From DATILL01 sp035476575 (GTDB lineage Bacteria; Actinomycetota; Actinomycetes; Mycobacteriales; JACQDL01): a stretch of DNA of 64,000 nt. Position 1 is the first letter of the stretch, and the number at the start of each line of letters is the position of its first letter. Below are positions 26,545 through 34,834 of this stretch, piece by piece. Under the pieces are notes generated by a model. It made no database searches and had not been told where the DNA came from. It saw nothing but the letters and a program-made list of their open reading frames with translations. The position numbers were made by a program, and so were the translations under genes. Where the stretch lies: NCBI GenBank assembly GCA_035476575.1, contig DATILL010000152.1, positions 5,611 to 69,610 on the forward strand, in the 5' to 3' direction.

Positions 26545-27547
26545 AACCAACGATGTCTCCCGACTCGTGGCCGACGCCGGCGGGCCGGGCCAGCCAGACA
26601 TGTCTGTCCAGGTATGCTCGTCCGATCGCGCGTCCCTTGCCGGTCTCCGCTAGGCGCCGCGCACATGACAGAACTGTGGCGGCCGGGTCGGTGCACACGG
26701 TTAGAGGATGGCGTCCGCACGCCCGCTCGATTGCTGCTCGTAGAAACGAGGCGAACTCCGCGCAGCCGGTCACCAGACCGCCGGCGAGCACGGTGCCGCT
26801 GGCCGCGGCGAGCTGCAGCTGCCGGCGCACCTGGGCGACGCCTGCCGCCAACGACTCGACCGCGGCAGTCACCACCCCGCCCGCGACGACATCCCCGCCC
26901 AGCCAACATTGGATCACAACCGGAGCGAGACGCGCGACGGCTTGCTTCGGGAACGGGACAGCCGCGAGGTGTCTGGCCTCGCTCGCGAGGTCCCGGCCCA
27001 CGTGTCGCGACAGCGATTCGGGCAGGGCTGAGGGCGGTCCGATGCCATCGCGAGCACGCAACGCCGCCCGAAGGCCGTGCAGGCCGATGTCGAACCCGCT
27101 GCCCTGGTCCGAACCGAGGTATTCGTAGCTCCCCAACTGAACGACGGTGGTGCCGTCGCAGCCTATGAACGCACTTCCGGTGCCGGCGAGCACGACAGCC
27201 CCGCAGTCGGCCAAAGGTGGTGCAAAAAGCATCGGAACGGCGTCGTTGGAGACGGCCAGGAGCGTGGATCCAGGCGGTAGCAACGCACGCATCACGGCGA
27301 GCTCCTCGGGCGCGGTGTCCGCGACGATGCTCGCGCTCGCGAGCCAACCCAGCGACGGGCGTCCAGCGGCAGCGTCGGCAACGACGCGGAACGTCTCATG
27401 GAGGCGGTCCACGGCGGTCGCTGCGCCGACCGCAGCGGGATTGATCGAGCCGACCTGCCAGCGGAAAACAGGGACGCCGGGCGCCTCCACACAGATCCGC
27501 GTGTGGGTGCTCCCCGCGTCGATCCCGTATATGACTGTCACCGCCAC
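26528..27547 (-). CDS. BadF/BadG-type ATPase, probable amino-sugar or sugar kinase
   Basis: 339 residues of the ASKHA fold. The phosphate-1 loop is YGIDAGSTHTRICVE near the N terminus. VLAGTGSAFIG (phosphate 2) and DQGSGFDIGLHGLRAA (sugar kinase signature like N-acetylglucosamine kinase) follow, then LAGGLVTGC near the adenosine site. Lack of Cys clusters argues against the benzoyl-CoA reductase activators of this family. Likely phosphorylates a sugar made or used by the cluster. GTG start with GGGATGAG upstream. The substrate is inference. Confidence 0.82.
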   Translation of the reverse strand: MAVTVIYGIDAGSTHTRICVEAPGVPVFRWQVGSINPAAVGAATAVDRLHETFRVVADAAAGRPSLGWLASASIVADTAPEELAVMRALLPPGSTLLAVSNDAVPMLFAPPLADCGAVVLAGTGSAFIGCDGTTVVQLGSYEYLGSDQGSGFDIGLHGLRAALRARDGIGPPSALPESLSRHVGRDLASEARHLAAVPFPKQAVARLAPVVIQCWLGGDVVAGGVVTAAVESLAAGVAQVRRQLQLAAASGTVLAGGLVTGCAEFASFLRAAIERACGRHPLTVCTDPAATVLSCARRLAETGKGRAIGRAYLDRHVWLARPAGVGHESGDIVGYEASQ

Positions 27548-27573
27548 CTCATCCCGCCGCGGTTCCTATACGG

Positions 27574-29001
27574 CTACCGGTCGCACAAACCAAGGAACAG
27601 CTCCCCGTACTGCAGCAGATGCCGGTCGGGGAGGAAGAACGTCTGCGCGCGCTCGTGGGCCGCCCGCCCCATAGCGGCCCTGCGGCTCGGATCGGCGAGC
27701 AGTTCGGCAAGCGCCGCGGCCGCCGCGTCATGGTCCCCCGACGGGACGAGAACACCAGTTCCATCAATAACCTGTTCCTGGATGCCGCCCACCCGACTTG
27801 CGATCACTGGCTTCGACTTCCACATCGCCTCCGCCACGGTGAGGCCGAAACCCTCGGCGAGGCTCAGTTGGGTGATGACTGCCGCCTGCCGCTGCACGGC
27901 GTTAATCATCAGCGCGTTCTCCTCCGGATCGGTCATCGGCAGGCAGGCGAGGTGGATCCGTCCGCGCGCCTCGTGCGGTAGCGTGCGCCACAGCGTCACG
28001 CTGTCCACAAGAACCTCCGCCGCCGTCGGGTCGTCGGCGTACCCGGTGATCGCCGGCCCGATCAGCGCCAAATGCGCGTCTCCCATCTGGGCAAGGTTGT
28101 CGGCAAATGCCTGCATCACCCCGCCCATGTCCTTCATCCGGTCCCAGCGGGACACCTGCACAACCAGCGGAGCGTCTGGTGGAGCCGGCGGCCCTGACTG
28201 CAGCACGTCGGCGTGCCGCCGAAGCAGTGTCCGGCTGCCGTCGGCCCGGACGAATGTGAGAGTCGGACCGGGCTCTCCCCGCTGGAGGCCACAGTGGGCC
28301 AGGATCCGATGCACGGTGCGGCCGTCCAGCGGCCGGTTCTTCGGCGACGATGGGTCGATGGACGGTGGAATGATGACGACCCTGCTGGGGTCAAGCCACG
28401 TAGGCGCGAAGCTGGCCCGGGTGAAGACGTAGGCGTCGAGCCTGTCGAGGTAAGGCCGCAGGAAGTCCCAAGCCTCCTCGGTGAATTCGTTGCGGTAGTC
28501 GGTGCCGATATGGCATCGCCACACCGTGCGTGCGCCGAGATCCCGGATCGCGGGCGCAAGCCCGAGCGGCTGTGGGTCATGGATGAGGACGAGGTCATCA
28601 GGTCGGAGAAACGCCACAAGCTGTTCCGCCACGACACTCTGGACTCGCTCGTAGTGTCGGCGCTCCGCGTCGCCGAGCGCACCACTGTCCCCCGAGAACC
28701 CGTAGACCCGGTTGTGGATGCGTTTGGTGATCGTGAAGAACACGGCATCGCCACCGATGACGAGCCACCGACAGTCAATCTGCAGGCCACGGACATATGC
28801 CACCAGGTTCTGCAGCATCTCCGCTGCGCCGCCGCCGGTCGGCGTTGAGTTGATATTGACGATCCGTCGTCCACGCAGGGCCGCCAGCAGTTGGCGCGCC
28901 GCACCCTCGACGCGGAGCAGCCGGCTTTCGCCGATAGTGTCGCGGAGCGATCCGATGCTCCGGTCGCGCACCACCACCTCGTTGAGCCAAGCATCACCCA
29001 C
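27574..29001 (-). CDS. GT4 glycosyltransferase related to trehalose synthase TreT
   Basis: 475 residues from a GTG that overlaps the preceding gene by 8 nt and has GGGAGG upstream. The N-terminal motif NINSTPTGGGAAEMLQNLV and the segment DAVFFTITKRIHN resemble TreT, which makes trehalose from NDP-glucose and glucose. The C-terminal GT-B lobe has VSRWDRMKD, then SLAEGFGLTVAEAMWKSKPV (E-x7-E) and ASRVGGIQEQV. The natural acceptor in this cluster is unknown. Trehalose or a trehalose-like disaccharide is a reasonable guess given family relations. Confidence 0.82.
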   Translation of the reverse strand: MGDAWLNEVVVRDRSIGSLRDTIGESRLLRVEGAARQLLAALRGRRIVNINSTPTGGGAAEMLQNLVAYVRGLQIDCRWLVIGGDAVFFTITKRIHNRVYGFSGDSGALGDAERRHYERVQSVVAEQLVAFLRPDDLVLIHDPQPLGLAPAIRDLGARTVWRCHIGTDYRNEFTEEAWDFLRPYLDRLDAYVFTRASFAPTWLDPSRVVIIPPSIDPSSPKNRPLDGRTVHRILAHCGLQRGEPGPTLTFVRADGSRTLLRRHADVLQSGPPAPPDAPLVVQVSRWDRMKDMGGVMQAFADNLAQMGDAHLALIGPAITGYADDPTAAEVLVDSVTLWRTLPHEARGRIHLACLPMTDPEENALMINAVQRQAAVITQLSLAEGFGLTVAEAMWKSKPVIASRVGGIQEQVIDGTGVLVPSGDHDAAAAALAELLADPSRRAAMGRAAHERAQTFFLPDRHLLQYGELFLGLCDR

Positions 29002-30346
29002 GGTGCATGTCCTCCCGCGACAGAGACGACGTGCGCGCACTGGCTGCTCCGAGGACACTTTCCCGCAGCTCTCCACCGGTCATGTGGACAAGCAAGGGCT
29101 CAGGTAGCGGGAATATCATGCCACCCCCGGAGCCGAGGAACGCCTGCTCGCGCGTCAGGAATGTCTCCCGGAAGTGCCAGGGAAGAACGAAATAGTAGTC
29201 CGGCCGTGCTGCCCGGGAGACTTCCTCGGACACGATAGGTATGTTGGTAAGCACTGTCCGGAGGCCCCACTTGTCGCTGTTGCGGTCCGCCGCGAGCTGG
29301 AAATGACGATGATCGAGCCCAAAGTATTGGAGAATCGTGTTGCCCTTCGTCGACGCGCCGTAGACATGGAAGACCTTGCCGTTCGCCAGCTCCTGGAGAA
29401 TGAAGTTGCGGACGGTCTCCTTTATGTCGCGCATGCGGTCCGCGAACCATCGGTACTTGTCGGTCTCGGTCAGCCGCTGAGCGCGTTCGGCCTGGGCTAG
29501 GCGGGCGACCCGCTCATCCGCTCCGTTCGAGCGCCATCGCGCATCGGCATGGTCTTCATGCTGTAGGTAGATGCGGAAGCTGCCCCCATTGACGTCGTTC
29601 AGCTCGACATCTCGAATCTCGAGCCCGTGCGCGCGGACCAGTCGGTCCATCACGGCAAGCGAATAATATCCTACGTGCTCGTGGCAAATATTGTCGAAGT
29701 TGTTGGTGTCGAGCATCGTGGGCAGGTACGCCATCTGCACGATCCACAGTCCGTCCGGCGCCAGGATTTCGGCGACTTCCTGGACAAACTCGTGCGGTTC
29801 CTCAAGATCATAGAACATCGCGATCGACGTTATCAGCTGAGCCCGCGCCGCCGCGCCGAGATGGCGTTTGAATGTGGCCGCGGAGAAGAGTTCCGGGATT
29901 ATAAGGTTCGTACCCGTGCGAGCCTCGGTTAACAGGTTCTCGGCTGGCTCGAATCCCACTAGCCGCAGGTCACCGCGTCCGTACGCTCTGAGCAATGTGC
30001 CATCATTCGCCCCGATGTCGACGACGATGTCGCCGGCTCGGAGCTGCACCGCGGTCTGTGCCTCCCTAACGATATCCGCCAGCGCGGCCCGCATCGACTC
30101 GTTGGTGCCAGAACGGTACCAGTAGCGTGTGTACAGGAGGGCCTGGTCCAGCACCCGATGTTTGAGTTGTACGAATGCGCAGCCGCCCTCATCTGGATCG
30201 CACAGCACTAGTACCAGCGGCGCGTGCACAGGATCGGCATCGGCTACGAAGTCTGACACCGCGAGATTGCCGAGATCGAGCACCTCGCGCAGGGCGGGCG
30301 AGCCACAGATCCGGCAGGTGTCTCTTTCGCTTGGCAGCGCTGTCAC
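28994..30346 (-). CDS. SAM-dependent sugar C-methyltransferase family protein
   Basis: 450 residues from a GTG preceded by GGAGG. An N-terminal zinc-type domain (CRICGSPALREVLDLGNLAVSDF) is followed by the SAM-binding VVDIGANDGTLLRAYG and a central HEHVGYYSLAVMDRLVRAHG segment. The C-terminal Rossmann-like domain holds KVFHVYGASTKGNTILQYF. This three-part layout is that of C-3/C-5 sugar methyltransferases such as TylC3 and EvaC, which act on NDP-keto-deoxysugars. The true substrate cannot be read from sequence. Codons with A/T in the third position are more frequent here than in the flanking housekeeping genes. Confidence 0.85.
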   Translation of the reverse strand: MTALPSERDTCRICGSPALREVLDLGNLAVSDFVADADPVHAPLVLVLCDPDEGGCAFVQLKHRVLDQALLYTRYWYRSGTNESMRAALADIVREAQTAVQLRAGDIVVDIGANDGTLLRAYGRGDLRLVGFEPAENLLTEARTGTNLIIPELFSAATFKRHLGAAARAQLITSIAMFYDLEEPHEFVQEVAEILAPDGLWIVQMAYLPTMLDTNNFDNICHEHVGYYSLAVMDRLVRAHGLEIRDVELNDVNGGSFRIYLQHEDHADARWRSNGADERVARLAQAERAQRLTETDKYRWFADRMRDIKETVRNFILQELANGKVFHVYGASTKGNTILQYFGLDHRHFQLAADRNSDKWGLRTVLTNIPIVSEEVSRAARPDYYFVLPWHFRETFLTREQAFLGSGGGMIFPLPEPLLVHMTGGELRESVLGAASARTSSLSREDMHRG

Positions 30347-30416
30347 TGACGGCCTCCGTTCTCCCAGCCGGCACATTGCAGCTGTGCCAGCGGCCAGGTG
30401 CCGGCTGAGGTCGACA

Positions 30417-31322
30417 TCACGCGACCAGCCGAACTGCTGGTATCAGCTCGGACAGCCCGGTCGCGAGGTCGACCTCTGTCACAAAGCCCTTGTTGCGAAT
30501 CTTCTCGTACGACACGAAGTAGTCACGTTGATCCGGGTCAGAGGCGAACTCGGCAAAGTGCAGATAGCAGTTGACGCGCTCACGGATGGTATGGGCAATT
30601 TCAGCCTTGGAGAGGTTGAGGCTCTCGTTGCCGACATTGTAGATGTCGTCAACGAATGAATCCCAGCGCTGCAAGGCGAAGGCGATCGATCGCGCCATAT
30701 CCCGGACGTGAACGAGCGTCCGCCGAGAGTCGCCCTGGTAGACAATAAGGTTACCGCGCTGCACGGCCTGGTACACGAAGTCGTTAACAAGAAGATCGAG
30801 GCGCAGTCGCTGGCTCACCCCGAAGGCCGTCGCGTATCGGAAGACAACGCTGTTTCCGGCCGTCAGCACCAGTTCCTCGGCGGCGACTTTTGACTTGGCG
30901 TATACCGTCAGCGGGTTGACGTCAGTCTGTTCAGTGCACACCGCGTCCCGAACTTTTCCGTAGACGCTGCCGGTCGAGGCGAACAACACCCGTTGGTCCG
31001 GGCCGCGGAACTCGAGCAGGCGGCGCGTACCGTCCACATTCGTCGTCCACGTGTACGCCGGCTCACGCTGGCACGCCTGGTGACCTACCAGCGCCGCAAG
31101 GTGCACTACCGCGTCCATGTCCTCGAGCGCGGACACCAGTGCCTCCTCGTCGGACACATCCCCGCGGACTATCTGGAAACGGGGATTCGCGCAGCAGCTC
31201 AGGAGTCCCTCCCCGCCGCTCCTCATATGGTCGAGGACCCGCACGTGATGACCCTCGCCGAGCAGCAAGGGGACCAGCGATGAGCCGACGTAGCCGGCAC
31301 CTCCAGTGACGAGAACTCGCAT
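30417..31322 (-). CDS. NAD-dependent epimerase/dehydratase (extended SDR)
   Basis: 301 residues. Rossmann motif MRVLVTGGAGYVGSSLV, then HLAALVGHQ, and the catalytic YAKSK (YxxxK) with the upstream Ser/Thr in FASTGSVYG. This is the pattern of UDP-glucose 4-epimerase and related nucleotide-sugar enzymes. ATG start with AAGGAAG upstream. First gene of the five-gene minus-strand cluster, with 70 nt to the methyltransferase. Confidence 0.88.
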   Translation of the reverse strand: MRVLVTGGAGYVGSSLVPLLLGEGHHVRVLDHMRSGGEGLLSCCANPRFQIVRGDVSDEEALVSALEDMDAVVHLAALVGHQACQREPAYTWTTNVDGTRRLLEFRGPDQRVLFASTGSVYGKVRDAVCTEQTDVNPLTVYAKSKVAAEELVLTAGNSVVFRYATAFGVSQRLRLDLLVNDFVYQAVQRGNLIVYQGDSRRTLVHVRDMARSIAFALQRWDSFVDDIYNVGNESLNLSKAEIAHTIRERVNCYLHFAEFASDPDQRDYFVSYEKIRNKGFVTEVDLATGLSELIPAVRLVA

Positions 31323-31572
31323 GGCAGAACTTCCTTCGTAGTAGGGGAAGCGGCACGGAAGGCGTACCAGACCACTTGCTGCGCAGCCTCGTATACTATC
31401 AAGGTGTACCTTTGGTTGGCAGTAACCTCAATGTGCTTGACGAGCGGCGCAAATCGGATAATTTCACAATTTCGGGCGACTCATTCCTAGCTTCGATCGC
31501 CGTGCGGCGGCCGTGCCAGGGAAGCCGGCGAATCCAGCCGCGGCGCCGCCGGTGGGGACCTCTGGAGGTTTC
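31323..31572. promoter_or_regulatory. AT-rich divergent intergenic region of the sugar cluster
   Basis: 250 bp between the epimerase and the divergent GT4 gene. The part from about 31390 to 31500 is strikingly AT-rich for this genome (GTATACTATCAAGGTGTAC, GGATAATTTCACAATTTCGG) and should contain both promoters. No operator symmetry was identified with confidence. Confidence 0.5.
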
Positions 31573-32823
31573 ATGGAGACTAGCCACCCGAGTGGTGTCT
31601 ACCGCGGTGCCAGATCTCGAGTGCTCTTCATTTCACACGACATGCTGTGGCCGGCGGTAGGCGGCGGCCGCATCCGCTGCGCGAAACTGCTGCATCGCGC
31701 GTTGGATGAGACCCGCATCGACCTCGTCGTCGTCGCGCCCGATGCGGACGTCAGCCGGCATCTGACAGCGGTGCCGGACCTTTCCGGCCTCCGCACCGAT
31801 GTCTTCGTCGATGAGTCAGCCCCCGGACCGGGCCCGGACCGGGCCTCCGGTCCGGCTACCGCACACCTGCGGCGCCTAGCCGTACAGGGCGCTGGCTACG
31901 ACGTCGTGCATCTAGAGGGCCACTACCTGCTTAAGCTGGTCCCACCGGAGTTGTTGGCCCGTACGGTCATCGTCGACCACAACATCGAGTCGCAGCTGCT
32001 CGAGCAGCTCGCGGAGACGGGCGAGCCCGTGTCGGAAGATCAGATCGCCATACTGCGCGGAAGCGAGCAGCGAGCCTGGCGACTGGCGGGAGCGGTAGTC
32101 GCGCTCAGCCCAGAAGACGCCGCCGAGATGCGGCGCCGGGAGCCGACGGTCCTCCCGCACCTCATCCCGAACGGCTGGGACCACCTGCCGGCCGGCTCGG
32201 GCAAGCCGGACGACGAGGGCTACCTGGTCTCTCCCCGGTTGCTGTTTCTCGCCGACTACGACTATCCCCCCAACCGAGACGCGTTCGTCTGGCTGGTCAC
32301 AGACATTTTTCCGCGGATTCGCGAACACATCCCCGGAGCGCATCTGGTACTCGCCGGAGTCAACCTTTCGCCGGACCTGGCCAGCTTGGCCAGTGAATGC
32401 CCAGGTGCCGACATTCGTGGGTACGTGAGCGACCTGCCGGCCGAGTTGGATCGGTCCGACATCGTTCTGTGCCCGCTACGCATTGGCGGCGGCGTGAAGG
32501 TCAAGGTGATCGAGGCGATCCGCCGCGCCTGTCTGCTCGTATCGACGACCGTGGGCGGGATCGAGGGTATACCCGAACCGCTGCGGTCGGCCGTCTGCTT
32601 CGCCGACGATGCGGCGGCATTCGCCGGTCACGTGGTCCGGTTGTGCGCGGCTCCGCAGGAGCGGCGTCAACGGCGCGCTCAACTCAGGAACAACCAGTCC
32701 GCGGCACCCACGTGGGAGGAGTCGTCCGTGCGCATGATGCAGCTGTGGTCGCAGCTTTCGGTGAGTGTCGACAGGACACCCCGCGGCCGCGGCACCAGTA
32801 GCAGTAGCGCCGTTGGGGAGTAG
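31573..32823 (+). CDS. GT4-type glycosyltransferase
   Basis: 416 residues from the ATG (METSHPSGVYRGARSRVLFI), with GGAGG just upstream. GT-B fold: HDMLWPAVGGGRIRCAKLL near the N terminus, PRLLFLADYDYPPNRDAFVW at the start of the donor lobe, and GGVKVKVIEAIRRACLLVST as the donor-binding motif. The tail is Ser/Arg-rich. Divergent from the epimerase-led operon, so probably part of the same biosynthetic function and co-controlled. Sugar and acceptor unknown. Confidence 0.85.
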   Translation: METSHPSGVYRGARSRVLFISHDMLWPAVGGGRIRCAKLLHRALDETRIDLVVVAPDADVSRHLTAVPDLSGLRTDVFVDESAPGPGPDRASGPATAHLRRLAVQGAGYDVVHLEGHYLLKLVPPELLARTVIVDHNIESQLLEQLAETGEPVSEDQIAILRGSEQRAWRLAGAVVALSPEDAAEMRRREPTVLPHLIPNGWDHLPAGSGKPDDEGYLVSPRLLFLADYDYPPNRDAFVWLVTDIFPRIREHIPGAHLVLAGVNLSPDLASLASECPGADIRGYVSDLPAELDRSDIVLCPLRIGGGVKVKVIEAIRRACLLVSTTVGGIEGIPEPLRSAVCFADDAAAFAGHVVRLCAAPQERRQRRAQLRNNQSAAPTWEESSVRMMQLWSQLSVSVDRTPRGRGTSSSSAVGE

Positions 32824-32840
32824 GCCCCTTTTCTCGCTCA

Positions 32841-32862
32841 GCCACCCCAGGGGTGGTTTGGG
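32841..32862 (+). terminator. Possible terminator after the GT4 gene
   Basis: The palindrome CCACCCCAGGGGTGG is followed by TTTGG, about 20 bp after the stop. The stem is short (5-6 bp with a 3-5 nt loop). The rest of the gap to 33107 holds no recognisable gene. Confidence 0.45.
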
Positions 32863-33106
32863 GTGTGAGGGCGTGCTGGTGGCCCGGGCGGACGCACGCC
32901 GGTTCGCGGGGTTCCGGTGGTGGGTTGGGGCAGGTGGGGCCGGGTGGTCAGGTCGGGGTGAGTTGGCGAGTGCGCGCTCCGTTGCGAATCTCGACGCGGC
33001 GCAGCAAGGACCGGCAACGCGATGATGCGGCGGGGCCTGCCAGGCGTTGGCGCCGCTACCGGGTTGGCCGCCGACGGCACCTTTGCGGCATGCCGGCGCC
33101 GGGTCG

Positions 33107-33634
33107 TCAGGCGGGGAACGCGGCGCGGTGCAGGTCGGACTTGTGCCGGTAGGCCGCCGCAGTCAGCCGGACCATGTCCCGCTCGGCGTCGGTGACCGGC
33201 CGGACCACCTTCGCCGGCACACCCGCCACCAGCACGCCCGCCGGCACCTCGAAGCCCGGCCGCAGCACCGCCCCGGCCGCCACCACCGACCAGCTCCCGA
33301 CCCGGCCGCCGTTGAGCACCACCGCGCCCATGCCCACCAGCACGTCGTCGTCGATGCGCGCCCCGTGCACCACCGCCCGATGCCCCAGCGACACCCGGTC
33401 ACCCAGCACGCACGGGAACCCGGGGTCGGCATGCAGCACCGAGCAGTCCTGGACGTTGCAACCCGCGCCGAGCACGACGTCGGCGTCCTCCGCGCGCAGC
33501 ACCGCGCCGTACCAGACGCTGCTGCCCGGCCCGATCCACACCCGCCCGACCACCACCGCGGTCGGCGCCAGCCAGGCGTCCGGCGCGATCCGCGGGTGGT
33601 GCCCGTCCAGCGCCGCGACGATCGGACCGGTCAC
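33107..33634 (-). CDS. Gamma-carbonic-anhydrase-like hexapeptide-repeat protein
   Basis: 175 residues of left-handed beta-helix repeats: AWLAPTAVVVGRVWIGPGSS, SVWYGAVLRAEDADV, NVQDCSVLHAD, VSLGHRAVVHGARIDDDVLV. The His residues in VLHAD, SLGH and VVHG correspond to the metal-binding triad of gamma-class carbonic anhydrases and PaaY/YrdA proteins. GTG start overlaps the preceding gene as GTGA. Actual anhydrase activity is not proven for most such proteins. Confidence 0.88.
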   Translation of the reverse strand: MTGPIVAALDGHHPRIAPDAWLAPTAVVVGRVWIGPGSSVWYGAVLRAEDADVVLGAGCNVQDCSVLHADPGFPCVLGDRVSLGHRAVVHGARIDDDVLVGMGAVVLNGGRVGSWSVVAAGAVLRPGFEVPAGVLVAGVPAKVVRPVTDAERDMVRLTAAAYRHKSDLHRAAFPA

Positions 33635-34275
33635 GCCGGTCGCCCGCCGATGCCACGGGCCCGCGCCGCGGCGACCACCATCGTCCCCACCACGTCCCAG
33701 GGCAGCGCGGTCGAGTCGACGACCAGGTGGTAATGCTGGCAGTGCGCCGGGTCGGCCCGGTAGAAGCGCCGGACGTACGCCGCCCGGACGCCGTCGTTCC
33801 CGCGAAGCCGGTGCCGCAGCGTACCCTCGGCCTCGGCCGGAAAGAGCCGGGCCAGCACCGCCAGCCGGGCCTCCTCCGGCCCGTCCAGCCGGACGTGCAG
33901 CGCCTCCGGCGCGTCGCGGGGCAGCACGAAGGCACCCGCCCGGCCCAAGATCACCCCACCGGCGCCGGCCGCGACCTCGATGATCACCTGCTCGGTCTGG
34001 TCCCGGAACGCCCGCTCGTCCGAGATCGTCGCGAACGCCAGCGGCCCCGCCCCCGCCAGGTCGGGCGCCAACGCCATCGATGACAGCACCCGCCACAGGC
34101 CGACGTCGAACGTCTCGTCCTTGGACTCCGCGTCCGGCAGCGGTACGCCGAGCCGACGGGCCACGTCGGCCGGGATGGCCTGGTCGTAGAACGGCAGGTC
34201 CAGCCCCGTGGCGACCGCCCGCCCGATCTCGCCACCACCGGAGCCGTACGTCGCCGAGATCGTCACCACTCCCAT
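33631..34275 (-). CDS. Cytidylate kinase-like P-loop protein
   Basis: 214 residues. The N terminus MGVVTISATYGSGGGEIGRA is the P-loop form of the cytidylate kinase-like family (PF13189). FYDQAIPADVARRLG and VILGRAGAFVLPRD follow. The function of this family in actinobacteria is not defined and the nucleotide substrate is unknown. Translationally coupled to the hexapeptide-repeat gene. Confidence 0.85.
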   Translation of the reverse strand: MGVVTISATYGSGGGEIGRAVATGLDLPFYDQAIPADVARRLGVPLPDAESKDETFDVGLWRVLSSMALAPDLAGAGPLAFATISDERAFRDQTEQVIIEVAAGAGGVILGRAGAFVLPRDAPEALHVRLDGPEEARLAVLARLFPAEAEGTLRHRLRGNDGVRAAYVRRFYRADPAHCQHYHLVVDSTALPWDVVGTMVVAAARARGIGGRPA

Positions 34276-34294
34276 GCCGCGCACCCTAGCGCCG

Positions 34295-34349
34295 GACTCC
34301 CCCAATCCTGGACTCCCCAACTCTCCAACTCCCCAATCCTGGACTCCCC
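34295..34349. repeat. Short tandem duplication of a C-rich sequence
   Basis: CCCCAATCCTGGACTCCCC occurs twice, about 31 nt apart, separated by AACTCTCCAACT, in the 82-bp gap between the GNAT and kinase-like genes. Probably slippage-derived and of no assigned role. Confidence 0.7.
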
Positions 34350-34357
34350 GTGCCGAC

Positions 34358-34834
34358 CTACAGCGACTTGCCGAAGAACCACGCGCTGGCCGAGCTGGCG
34401 TAAGTGCCGAACGGCGGCACCGCGTGGTAGCCGCGTTCCTGGTACAGCGCGATCGCCTCCGGCTGCCGGTTTCCCGTGCTCAGCACGACGTACCCGAACC
34501 CGGCGGCCGCCGCGGTGCTCTCCAGCTCGGCCAGCAGCCTGCTGGCCAGGCCGCAGCGGCGCGCGCCGGCCGCGACGTACATCCGCTTCACCTCCACCGC
34601 GGCCCGCCCGGCCACCGGCTCGGGGTGCGCCCGCCACCCACCGCAGGCGACCGCCGCACCGTCCAGCCAGCCGACCAGGAACAGCCCGCGCGGCGGGGCG
34701 AACTCGGCCGGGTCGACCGCCGAGCGGTCCATGCCGCCGTACCGCATGAGGTACTCCGCCTGCACCTCGGCCACCAGCCCGCTCGCCACCGGGTCGTCGT
34801 ACGGCCGGACCTCCGTGCGGACAGCCCGGCTCAC
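34358..34834 (-). CDS. GNAT-family N-acetyltransferase
   Basis: 158 residues. The acetyl-CoA-binding segment KRMYVAAGARRCGLASRLLAELE (motif A, R-x-x-G-x-G/A form) is followed by YVVLSTGNRQPEAIALYQERGY. GTG start overlaps the thiD stop as GTGA. Substrate unknown. The tight link to thiD may be incidental. Confidence 0.88.
   Translation of the reverse strand: MSRAVRTEVRPYDDPVASGLVAEVQAEYLMRYGGMDRSAVDPAEFAPPRGLFLVGWLDGAAVACGGWRAHPEPVAGRAAVEVKRMYVAAGARRCGLASRLLAELESTAAAAGFGYVVLSTGNRQPEAIALYQERGYHAVPPFGTYASSASAWFFGKSL

Noticed and set aside
28213..28848. Plus-strand ORF opposite the TreT-like gene
   Set aside because: Shadow frame without motif; the minus-strand GT4 frame is continuous and carries GT-B signatures.
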